The position numbers and the translations under genes were made by a program. DNA of 64,000 nt from Rhizobium sp. SL42 (GTDB lineage Bacteria; Pseudomonadota; Alphaproteobacteria; Rhizobiales; Rhizobiaceae): the NCBI RefSeq assembly GCF_021729845.1, contig NZ_CP063397.1, positions 262,001 to 326,000 of the forward strand, given 5' to 3'. Below, piece after piece: positions 26,468-34,041 of this stretch; within the stretch, counting starts at the first letter, position 1; each line of letters begins with the position of its first letter. The notes under the pieces were generated by a model. That model saw nothing but the letters and a program-made list of their open reading frames with translations. It did no database searches and was not told the DNA's origin.

Positions 26468-26779
26468 ATAGTCGCCTACCTGCCATTGCGAAAGCGCCGT
26501 GCCTTGTATGCGGGGGCGGTATGTCAGCGGCGGTTGTATGCGACCGCGATTGCTGACTGACACAACGCTGGCCAGGTAGGTGGAGCACGCAGGGAGCGTT
26601 CGCGAAGACGAGTGTAGGAACTAGACAGGACACAACAACAAGCCGGCAAGGTGACTTGCCGGCTTGTTGTGTCCTGGAGAGCAAAACCGGCGCCAAGGCC
26701 TGGCGATGCTGATCCATCTCTGGCGCGATCGAGCGTTACCGCGCTTCGACGAAACACGGGAACGCCCTGGCGACAAAGG
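26468..26779. other. Noncoding gap between convergent genes, with two structured elements
   Basis: Just over 300 bases between the sigma factor gene and the convergent DUF892 gene. No credible coding frame. Two inverted repeats stand out: a two-tier hairpin at 26523-26557 (GTCAGC/GCTGAC around GCGGT/ACCGC) and a very long hairpin at 26627-26675. TGTATGCG occurs twice (26506-26513 and 26535-26542). This could be one or more stress-linked small RNAs. Confidence 0.5.
26627..26675. other. Long near-perfect hairpin (21 bp)
   Basis: The left arm (26627-26650) and the right arm (26655-26675) are reverse complements except for a 3-base AAC bulge, with a GTGA loop. Such a stem is far longer than an ordinary terminator and lacks a T tract, so a small RNA or a remnant of a repeat element is possible. 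Confidence 0.6.
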
Positions 26780-27280
26780 TTACGCTGCCTTCTTCTGCGC
26801 CGCGGAATTGACGGCGGTCTCCGCCAGCTTGGTCAGCGCGTCGTCGGTCTTCGATTCTTCTGCAAGCGTTGCATCCAGAAGCTTCACCGCCTCGGCATAG
26901 CCGAGCTGCTTGGCCCAGGCGCGAAGCGTGCCGTAGCGGCTGATCTCGTAGTGCTCGACGGCCTGCGCTGCGGCAAGAAGGCCGGCATCGAGCGCCGGGG
27001 AGGCCTTGAACTCCTCCATGATTTCCTCGCCTTCCTCGATAATGCCATCGATGGCGGCACAGGTCTTGGCACGCGGACGCTTGCCGATGATTTCGAACAC
27101 CTGCTGCAGGCGCTCAATCTGGCCTTCGGTTTCGTCCTTGTGCTGCTGGAAGGCTGCCTTGAGCTTCTCGCTCTGCGCACCCCGTGCCATCTTCGGCAGG
27201 GTTTTCAGGATCTTGCGTTCGGCGTAGTAGATGTCCTTGAGCGTTTCGTAGAACAGGTCTTCGAGGGTCTTGTCGGCCAT
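26780..27280 (-). CDS. DUF892 (YciE/YciF-like) ferritin-like protein
   Basis: A 166-residue four-helix protein of the ferritin-like DUF892 family, with TLEDLFYETLKDIYYAE at the N-terminus and ALDAGLLAAAQAVEHYEISRYGTLRAWA, whose Glu/His pairs could bind a di-iron centre. These proteins are commonly stress-induced. Start ATG at 27280 with GAGGAGAA upstream; the frame to 27442 is ignored. An exact EcfG-type promoter lies about 40 bases ahead, so it is very likely a general stress response gene. Confidence 0.85.
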   Translation of the reverse strand: MADKTLEDLFYETLKDIYYAERKILKTLPKMARGAQSEKLKAAFQQHKDETEGQIERLQQVFEIIGKRPRAKTCAAIDGIIEEGEEIMEEFKASPALDAGLLAAAQAVEHYEISRYGTLRAWAKQLGYAEAVKLLDATLAEESKTDDALTKLAETAVNSAAQKKAA

Positions 27281-27316
27281 TGGGGTTCTCCTCAGTGTTT
27301 GAAATGACACGACTCG

Positions 27317-27341
27317 AACGGCGCTCAACGCCGATTGTTCC
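27317..27341 (-). promoter_or_regulatory. EcfG-type promoter of the DUF892 gene
   Basis: Read on the minus strand: GGAAC (27341-27337), 16 bases, CGTT (27320-27317), an exact consensus match. The predicted start of transcription lies about 30 bases before the DUF892 start codon. Confidence 0.7.
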
Positions 27342-27451
27342 TGGAACACCGCAGCTTTCGCGACAAAGCGTCCCGATGCGACGCCCCACGGCCCGCCCGC
27401 TATGCCCGCTTCTGGCGCCGGCGAAAAAAGAAGAAAACGCAACCGAAAAAA

Positions 27452-29287
27452 TCAGCCGGCACGCCGCAGCGCGCGCAGTGCATTGAGGATCACCGCGACA
27501 TCGATGACTTCCTGAAGCAGTGCTCCCCGCACGGGCGTGAGATAGCCGAAGGCCGCCGCGACCATCGCGCCACCGGACAGGACCAGCCCGGCAACGGCAC
27601 TCTGCACCGCGATGAAGCGGGCACGTTTTGCAATCGCGACCGCCTGTGGCAGGCGTGACAGATCGTCTACCAGCAGCACAACATCGGCGGTCTCGGAAGA
27701 GGCCGCAGATCCGCGCGCGCCGATCGCGATCCCGACATCGGCAACCGCCAACGCCGGCGCGTCGTTGACGCCATCGCCAACCATCATCACCGGTCCATGC
27801 AGCCTTTCGGCTTCGATCACCGCGACCTTTCGTTCAGGCGTCAGATCGCCATGGGCCGCATCCAGGCCAAGACGGGCCGCGGCCTCGACGACGATATCGC
27901 TTCGGTCCCCCGATGCCATGACGAGCCGCATGATGCCGACCGCGCGGAATGCATCGACCGTCTGCCCGGCATCCTCCCGTACCTGATCGGACAGCAGGAT
28001 ATGGCCGGCGCCGCGTCCGTCGATGGCAACGGCGACCACTGCGGTTTCGACCGGCACCGTCTGGCGTGGCAGAAGCTCGCCCGGCGCCAGACGGGATGCG
28101 ACGAATCCTCCGCCGCCGACCGTGACACGACGGCCGTCCACCAGACCTTCGATACCGGACCCCGCACTCTCGCGGATGTCTTCGGGCAGATCGAGATGCA
28201 GACCGCGCCCGACGGCGGCACGCACCAGTGCTTCGGCGGTGATATGACCCGATGCCTGGTCAAGCGACGCGGCAAGCCGCAGGATGTCATCGGGACCAAA
28301 GCCCGGGCAGCAGCGGATTTCGCCAACCTCCGGCCGGCCTGCAGTCAGGGTGCCGGTCTTGTCCAGCACGACGACCTTCACCGCGGCCAGGGCTTCCAGT
28401 CCACCGCCACCCTTGATCAGCACGCCATGAGCCGCCGCCCGCGACATGCCGGAAATCACCGCCACCGGAACCGCGAGGATCAAGGGACAGGGCGTCGCAA
28501 CCACCAGCACGGCTAGCGCGCGGGTGGCATCCTGGCTGAACCCGTAGGCGAGGCCCGCGAGCACAAGGGTCAGGGCAAGGAATGCCAGCGCGTAGCGATC
28601 CGCCAGCCGCACCATCGGCGCACGGCTTTTCTGCGCATTCTCCACCAGCCGGACGATGTTCGCATAGGTGCTCGCCGCGGAATCGCGCAGCACCAGCAGA
28701 TCGAAGGGCGCACCGACAACCGTCGCGCCGCTCGGCACTTCGGCGCCCTGCAGAAAACGGACCGGCAGCGGTTCTCCCGTCAGTGCCGAAAGATCGAGTT
28801 CGATGGCACCGGCAAGCACCCGGCCATCGACCGGGATGACCTCGCCACTGCGCATCAAGGCACGATCGCCGGGCTTGAGGGCCTCGATCGGCACAGAGGC
28901 CAGATCGGCGCCGCGATAGACCATGGCAGTCCGCGCCACACGACCCAGGAGGGCGGTCATGTCGCGCCGCGCCCGCCCCTCCGCGAAACTCTCCAGCTGC
29001 TGCCCACCGGCATACATCATCGCAACGATCGCTGCGGCCAGCGTTTCTCCCAACAGAAGGGCAACGCCGATCGACAGGGCGGCAATCGCATCGACGCCAA
29101 CCTTGCCGGACAGGACGGAGCGGACAATTTCGGTCAACAGCGCAATCAGCACGACCAGCCCGCTGACCAGCCAGGCTGTCGATGCCAGGTCGGATCGGCC
29201 GAGCGCATAGGACAGGCCGCCGAGGGCCAATCCGAAGAGGGCGAAGCCGGCCAGCAGGGCGGGCATCAATTCACGCAAACGCAGCAT
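27452..29287 (-). CDS. P1B-type heavy-metal ATPase, TPCP motif
   Basis: A 611-residue P-type ATPase with eight predicted membrane helices. Phosphorylation motif DKTGTLT (about residue 309), TGEPLPV actuator motif, GDGVNDAPAL hinge. The membrane metal-binding motif is TPCPLIL (about residue 265), not CPC or SPC; TPCP is the form I associate with the P1B-5 group (Ni/Fe/Co). No N-terminal heavy-metal-associated domain and no C-terminal hemerythrin domain, so it is a minimal form. The metal is not certain. ATG at 29287 has AGGA seven bases upstream; a GTG at 29293 is possible. Confidence 0.85.
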   Translation of the reverse strand: MLRLRELMPALLAGFALFGLALGGLSYALGRSDLASTAWLVSGLVVLIALLTEIVRSVLSGKVGVDAIAALSIGVALLLGETLAAAIVAMMYAGGQQLESFAEGRARRDMTALLGRVARTAMVYRGADLASVPIEALKPGDRALMRSGEVIPVDGRVLAGAIELDLSALTGEPLPVRFLQGAEVPSGATVVGAPFDLLVLRDSAASTYANIVRLVENAQKSRAPMVRLADRYALAFLALTLVLAGLAYGFSQDATRALAVLVVATPCPLILAVPVAVISGMSRAAAHGVLIKGGGGLEALAAVKVVVLDKTGTLTAGRPEVGEIRCCPGFGPDDILRLAASLDQASGHITAEALVRAAVGRGLHLDLPEDIRESAGSGIEGLVDGRRVTVGGGGFVASRLAPGELLPRQTVPVETAVVAVAIDGRGAGHILLSDQVREDAGQTVDAFRAVGIMRLVMASGDRSDIVVEAAARLGLDAAHGDLTPERKVAVIEAERLHGPVMMVGDGVNDAPALAVADVGIAIGARGSAASSETADVVLLVDDLSRLPQAVAIAKRARFIAVQSAVAGLVLSGGAMVAAAFGYLTPVRGALLQEVIDVAVILNALRALRRAG

Positions 29288-29409
29288 CGTCACATCCTGT
29301 CTCGGCGTGGACCATCATTCACCCGATCGGTTGAACGGCCCGGCCCTTGCTGGTCCCTGCGTTCCCTTGTAGAGCCATCTCTGAATGAAGCAATTCGGAC
29401 ATAAGCAGC

Positions 29410-30588
29410 ATGATCGATAGCGAGCGGCATCGCCGTATCACCGTTCTCGGCTCCACCGGGTCGATCGGTGTCAATACACTCGACGTGATCGAGCAATTGG
29501 GTGGCCGCGAACGCTATGACATCATGGCCGTGACCGGCAACGGCAATATCGAACTTCTGGCGGAACAGGCGCGGCGCACCGGCGCCAGGCTGGCCGTCAC
29601 CGCCGACGAAAGCCAGTATTCCGCGCTGAAATCCGCATTGTCCGGTTCCGGCGTCGATGTCGCGGCTGGAACCTCCGGCCTTGACGAAGCCGCCGACATG
29701 GATGCCGGCTGGGTCATGGCAGCGATCGTCGGCACTGCAGGCCTTGCGCCGACACTGCGCGCAGCGGCCCGCGGCGCGGATATTGCCCTCGCCAACAAGG
29801 AATGCCTGGTCTCGGCCGGCGCGCTGTTTGTCGATGCCGTGCGCCAGGCCGGCGGCCGGCTGATCCCGGTCGACAGCGAACATTCGGCCATCTTCCAGTG
29901 CCTCGACAACGACCAGCGCCATGCGCTGGAGCGCATCGTGCTGACGGCGTCCGGAGGACCCTTCCGCACCCATACGCGGGAGCAGATGGCCAATGTCACG
30001 GTCCAGACGGCCCGCAGCCACCCGAACTGGTCGATGGGCCTGAAGATCTCCGTCGGCAGCGCCTCGATGTTCAACAAGGCCCTGGAAATGATTGAGGCGA
30101 AATACCTCTTCGATGTCCGGCCTGACCAGATCGAGGTGATCGTGCATCCGCAGTCGATCATCCATTCGATGGTCGGTTATGCCGATGGTTCGGTCATCGC
30201 CCAGCTCGGCGTTCCCGACATGCGCACCGCGATCGGCTATGCGCTGACCTATCCGAAACGCTGCACGCTCAACGTCGATCGGCTCGATTTCGCCAAGCTC
30301 GCCCGCCTCGACTTCGAAGCCCCGGACGAGACCCGCTTTCCGGCGATCCGGCTCGCCCGCACCGCGCTGGAACGCGGCGGTCTGCAGGGCGCGATCCTGA
30401 ATGCCGCGGAGGAAACCGCCTTCGACGCCTTCGTCGAGGAACGCATCGGCTTCCTCGACATGGCAGACGTGGTGGAGCGGGTGATGGATGACATGACGGA
30501 TTTTGGCGAGGCATCCGTCATCGCCGATATCTTCGCCGCCGACCACGAGGCACGCCGGCGGGCGGTTGGATTTATCGCAAACAGCTGA
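29410..30588 (+). CDS. dxr: 1-deoxy-D-xylulose 5-phosphate reductoisomerase
   Basis: A 392-residue NADPH-dependent enzyme of the MEP pathway making 2-C-methyl-D-erythritol 4-phosphate for isoprenoids. NADPH fold motif VLGSTGSIGVNTLDV at residues about 12-26, metal-binding DSEHSAIFQCL, and the flap region SASMFNKALEMIEA are present. Length is normal. It is isolated here rather than next to the frr-uppS-cdsA cluster that carries dxr in many alphaproteobacteria, so it could be a second copy. It converges on the serine hydrolase gene with 3 bases between. Confidence 0.93.
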   Translation: MIDSERHRRITVLGSTGSIGVNTLDVIEQLGGRERYDIMAVTGNGNIELLAEQARRTGARLAVTADESQYSALKSALSGSGVDVAAGTSGLDEAADMDAGWVMAAIVGTAGLAPTLRAAARGADIALANKECLVSAGALFVDAVRQAGGRLIPVDSEHSAIFQCLDNDQRHALERIVLTASGGPFRTHTREQMANVTVQTARSHPNWSMGLKISVGSASMFNKALEMIEAKYLFDVRPDQIEVIVHPQSIIHSMVGYADGSVIAQLGVPDMRTAIGYALTYPKRCTLNVDRLDFAKLARLDFEAPDETRFPAIRLARTALERGGLQGAILNAAEETAFDAFVEERIGFLDMADVVERVMDDMTDFGEASVIADIFAADHEARRRAVGFIANS

Positions 30589-30591
30589 CGC

Positions 30592-31713
30592 TCAGCCCCG
30601 CCCGTAAACCGCGGCTCTCAGAATTTCCGGATAGGCGCCGGTGCAGCCTTCGACCGCATTGTTGGTCAGGCTGACCACCGTGAGCTTTTCGGCCGGATCG
30701 ATGAGCCAGGTATTGCCACAGACCCCACCCCACTGGATCGCTCCCCTGGGCAGCGCCGTCGCGGCGGCCTCCGGATCGACGATCAACGCCCCCATGAATC
30801 CGAAACGCGCCCCGGGTTCGCCCTCCAGATCCCCAATCTGGTTCGCCAGGGCGGCCACGGCCGTCTCCGGCTTCAACAGCGGAGCACCGCCGGTCCGCAG
30901 CACTTCAAGAAGCTTCAGCAGATCATGGGCCGTTCCTGCCATCCCGGCTCCACCGGACTGGAATGCCTTCGTATTGACGATCCGTGACGGCGAAAAGACC
31001 GTGCGCCAAGCCGCGTCCTCGCCCGCCACCCACGGATCCGGCATGCGCTGTGGCAGTGTCTCGCCATCCACATATGGCACGGCAAGGCGGCTGGGATCCG
31101 TGACATGGAAACGCGCATCGCGCATGCCGAGTGGGCCAGTGACATAGTGCACGACCGCCTCCTCCAGCGTAGCGCCATGGACCGCGGCGATGACCGCACC
31201 TAAGATATCCGTGGCAAAGGAATAGCCCCAGCGCGTGCCCGGCTCGAAAGCCAGGGGAATGTCGTTGTGACGGGAGAAATTCTCCTCCAGGCTTAGATCC
31301 GTATTGCCAAGCCCGAGCGTCAGCGCCTTGTCCTTGGCCAGCACTTCCAGCGCCGGATCGTAGAGCAGGCCGGATGTGTGGGTCAGCAGATGCCGGATGG
31401 TGATTGGCGCCTGAGTGCCGTCAGCCGTCTTGGGTCGAAACCAGGGAAGATGATCAACCACCAGATCGTCGAGCCCGAGCCGTCCTGCATCGATCATGGC
31501 GAGCGCCGTGGTCGCAACGATCGGTTTGGTGACGGATGCATAGCGGAAGATCGTATCGACCCGGGTGGGAAGACCGGCTTCGCGGTCCGCCAGCCCGGCA
31601 GCGCGTTCAAGCAGCGGCTTTCCATCCTGATAAACTAGCACCACCGCGCCGGTGATGCGTTCGCTGCCGATGCTCTGATCGATGATACGGTTGACGCGCT
31701 CGGCAATGGTCAT
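30592..31713 (-). CDS. Serine hydrolase, beta-lactamase/class C esterase family
   Basis: A 373-residue penicillin-binding-like fold enzyme with catalytic SxxK (ASVTK, about residue 60-64) and a Tyr motif in RWGYSFATDILG; a later WGGVCGN block fits the third motif region. No signal peptide, so it is cytoplasmic. Such proteins are esterases or amidases rather than true beta-lactamases; substrate unknown. ATG at 31713 (MTIAERVNR) chosen over the frame to 31764. It lies just upstream of hemA's 3' end, but with no known link to heme. Confidence 0.78.
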   Translation of the reverse strand: MTIAERVNRIIDQSIGSERITGAVVLVYQDGKPLLERAAGLADREAGLPTRVDTIFRYASVTKPIVATTALAMIDAGRLGLDDLVVDHLPWFRPKTADGTQAPITIRHLLTHTSGLLYDPALEVLAKDKALTLGLGNTDLSLEENFSRHNDIPLAFEPGTRWGYSFATDILGAVIAAVHGATLEEAVVHYVTGPLGMRDARFHVTDPSRLAVPYVDGETLPQRMPDPWVAGEDAAWRTVFSPSRIVNTKAFQSGGAGMAGTAHDLLKLLEVLRTGGAPLLKPETAVAALANQIGDLEGEPGARFGFMGALIVDPEAAATALPRGAIQWGGVCGNTWLIDPAEKLTVVSLTNNAVEGCTGAYPEILRAAVYGRG

Positions 31714-31790
31714 CGGCAATATCCCTCGGATGAAAAATGCGGACCATGTCACCATGGCCCGCATCGTTATGCGAAGGATTTATACTGCGA

Positions 31791-33005
31791 TCAAGCGACT
31801 GCGCGGGCAAGCGCGCAGCGCGACCAGAGCTGGTGCAGCGAATGCACCAGATGCTCGAGATCGGCGTCCGAATGCAAAGGCGTCGGCGTGATGCGCAGGC
31901 GCTCGGTCTTCTTCGGCACGGTCGGATAGTTGATCGGCTGGACATAGATGCCACAGTTGTCGAGCAGCAGATCGGAGATCCACTTGCACTTGGCGGCATC
32001 GCCGACCATGACCGGCACGATATGGCTCGGATTGTTCATGTGCGGAATGCCGGCCGCATCCAGCATGTTGCGCAGGCGGCGCACGCGCTCCTGATGGGCA
32101 AAACGCTCGATCTGGCTGGTCTTCAGGTGGCGGATCGAGGCAACCGCGCCGGCGGCCAGTGCCGGCGGCAGCGCGGTGGTGAAGATGAAGCCCGAGGCAA
32201 ACGAACGGACGAAGTCGCACAGTGCGTTCGAGGCCGCGATATAACCGCCCATCACGCCGAAGGCCTTGCCGAGCGTGCCTTCGATGACCGTCAGGCGATC
32301 CATCAGGCCTTCGCGTTCGGCAATGCCGCCACCATGGGCGCCGTACATGCCGACAGCATGCACTTCGTCGAGATAGGTCATCGCACCGTATTTGTCGGCG
32401 AGATCACAGATTTCCTTGATCGGCGCGATATCGCCATCCATCGAATAGACGGATTCGAATGCGATCATCTTCGGCGCCTTCGGATCCGCCGCAGCCAGCT
32501 TGGCTTCGAGATCCTTGACGTCGTTGTGCTTCCAGATGACGCGTTCCGCCTTGGAGTGGCGAATGCCTTCGATCATCGATGCGTGATTGAGCGCATCGGA
32601 GAAAATGATCAGGCCGGGGATCTTGGCGCCGAGCGTGCCGAGGGCGGCCCAGTTCGAGACATAGCCGGAGGTAAAGATCAGCGCCGATTCCTTGCCATGC
32701 AGGTCGGCAAGTTCGCGCTCGAGCAGAACATGGTAGTGATTGGTGCCAGAGATATTCCGGGTGCCTCCAGCACCCGCGCCACAGTGGTCGATCGCGCCTT
32801 TCATGGCCTCGATCACCTTCGGATTCTGGCCCATGCCGAGATAGTCGTTCGAACACCAGACGGTGACGTCCTGGGTGCCATTTTCGGTGTAGCGGGTGGC
32901 GCGCGGGAAATTGCCCTGCTGACGTTCCAGATCAGCAAAGACACGATAGCGCCCTTCCTCGTGAAGCCCTTCAAGCTCGTTCTTGAAAAACGCCTCGAAA
33001 TCCAT
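31791..33005 (-). CDS. hemA: 5-aminolevulinate synthase
   Basis: A 404-residue PLP enzyme condensing glycine and succinyl-CoA (Shemin pathway), the first step of heme synthesis in alphaproteobacteria. The N-terminus [15 protein letters not shown] and the blocks [23 protein letters not shown] and the PLP Lys in GTLGKAFG are canonical. The frame extends to 33059, but MDFEAF at 33005 is the usual start. The upstream region has an Fnr/FixK-type box and an inverted repeat, pointing to control by oxygen and possibly iron. Confidence 0.97.
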   Translation of the reverse strand: MDFEAFFKNELEGLHEEGRYRVFADLERQQGNFPRATRYTENGTQDVTVWCSNDYLGMGQNPKVIEAMKGAIDHCGAGAGGTRNISGTNHYHVLLERELADLHGKESALIFTSGYVSNWAALGTLGAKIPGLIIFSDALNHASMIEGIRHSKAERVIWKHNDVKDLEAKLAAADPKAPKMIAFESVYSMDGDIAPIKEICDLADKYGAMTYLDEVHAVGMYGAHGGGIAEREGLMDRLTVIEGTLGKAFGVMGGYIAASNALCDFVRSFASGFIFTTALPPALAAGAVASIRHLKTSQIERFAHQERVRRLRNMLDAAGIPHMNNPSHIVPVMVGDAAKCKWISDLLLDNCGIYVQPINYPTVPKKTERLRITPTPLHSDADLEHLVHSLHQLWSRCALARAVA

Positions 33006-33077
33006 GCCTAAACTCCAGCTTTTTGACTCTCTTTTGCGAGCCTCCGGCGTTGCGGTCAACCCCGGTTTTGTAAATTC

Positions 33078-33113
33078 ATTCTAAACTGCGACAAATGGCG
33101 CGAGTTTTAGAAT
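33078..33113 (-). promoter_or_regulatory. Inverted repeat in the hemA leader
   Basis: ATTCTAAA (33078-33085) and TTTAGAAT (33106-33113) form an 8-bp inverted repeat 20 bases apart, extendable by one base with a single-base bulge. It lies downstream of the predicted hemA transcription start. The half-site TTTAGAA resembles half of an Irr-type iron control element, though the two halves point outward. Confidence 0.45.
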
Positions 33114-33122
33114 CATCGCATA

Positions 33123-33128
33123 TAAATA
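33123..33128 (-). promoter_or_regulatory. Probable -10 element of hemA
   Basis: TATTTA on the minus strand, about 120 bases ahead of hemA. A start near 33116 would place the centre of the Fnr/FixK-type box at about -43, close to the -41.5 of class II activation. Confidence 0.5.
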
Positions 33129-33152
33129 CTAAAGGATCGTCCTCTGTGAAAC

Positions 33153-33166
33153 TTGATCTGCGTCAA
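33153..33166 (-). promoter_or_regulatory. Fnr/FixK-type box of hemA
   Basis: TTGATCTGCGTCAA is a well-formed anaerobox (TTGA..N6..TCAA). Its position relative to the predicted -10 suits activation of hemA under low oxygen by an FnrN/FixK regulator. Confidence 0.7.
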
Positions 33167-33173
33167 GCTGCAA

Positions 33174-33201
33174 CAAAAAGGACGGCCGAAACCGCCCTTT
33201 T
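33174..33201 (-). terminator. Terminator of the cox-type operon
   Basis: On the minus strand, AAGG-G-CGG pairs with CCG-T-CCTT around a TTTCGG loop, followed by TTTTT. It lies after the FAD subunit stop at 33228. Confidence 0.6.
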
Positions 33202-33227
33202 CAGGTTTTTCACGACAGGAGCGGCGG

Positions 33228-34028
33228 TTATGCCGCCTGAACAGCGCGTTTTGCCATGACCCGGATGAGATTGGCCCGGTATTCAGCCGTGCAATGCAGG
33301 TCCGACATCAGTTCGGACGAATCGATCTCGACACCGGATACGGCTTGCGGCGACCAATCGGTCGCAAACGCCCGTTCAAGTCCGCCATGGCGGAAAACCC
33401 CGGACGATCCGGCGCCGGTCACAGCGACCCGCACACCGCCCTCGCCCTTCGAGACGAAGACGCCGGTCATCGCAAATCGCGACGCAGGGTTGGCGAACTT
33501 GGCATAGCCCGCCTTTTCCGGCGCCTGGAAACGCACGGCCGTGATGATCTCGTCATCGGCAAGGGCCGTTTCGAACAGGCTGACGAAAAAGGCGTCGGCC
33601 GCGATCTCGCGCCGGCTTGTGACAACCGTGGCGCCGAGCCCGAGCACGGCCGCCGGATAGTCGGCCGCCGGATCGTCATTGGCAATCGAGCCGCCGATCG
33701 TGCCCATATGGCGCACATGCGGATCGCCGATCAGGGACGCCAGATGCGCCAGGGCAGGACAGACCGACCGGATGGACGCTGACGCAGCGACCTCCGCATG
33801 GGTCACGCCGGCACCGATCGTCACCTTGCGGCCCTCGACGGCAATGCCCTTCAACGCAGCGACATGGCGCAGGTCGACAAGATCCGACGGCTGCGCCAGC
33901 CTTTGCTTCAGGGTGGCGATCAGGGTCTGGCCACCGGCAATGAATTTGCCATCGTCGGCGCCGGACAGGAGCTTGCCGGCATCCTCGACCGAAGTAGCGC
34001 GGTGATAGTTGGTGGAATAGAGATGCAT
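33228..34028 (-). CDS. CoxM-type FAD-binding subunit of a molybdenum hydroxylase
   Basis: A 266-residue flavoprotein subunit of the xanthine dehydrogenase/CO dehydrogenase family. FAD-binding motifs are AGGQTLI (about 31-37) and IGGSIANDDPAADYP (about 105-120). It carries electrons from the 2Fe-2S subunit. The ATG at 34028 (MHLYSTNYH) is spaced seven bases from GGGAGGA, better than the ATG at 34034. Last gene of a coxS-coxL-coxM order operon; ends at a terminator. Confidence 0.88.
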   Translation of the reverse strand: MHLYSTNYHRATSVEDAGKLLSGADDGKFIAGGQTLIATLKQRLAQPSDLVDLRHVAALKGIAVEGRKVTIGAGVTHAEVAASASIRSVCPALAHLASLIGDPHVRHMGTIGGSIANDDPAADYPAAVLGLGATVVTSRREIAADAFFVSLFETALADDEIITAVRFQAPEKAGYAKFANPASRFAMTGVFVSKGEGGVRVAVTGAGSSGVFRHGGLERAFATDWSPQAVSGVEIDSSELMSDLHCTAEYRANLIRVMAKRAVQAA

Positions 34029-34041
34029 GATCATTCCTCCC

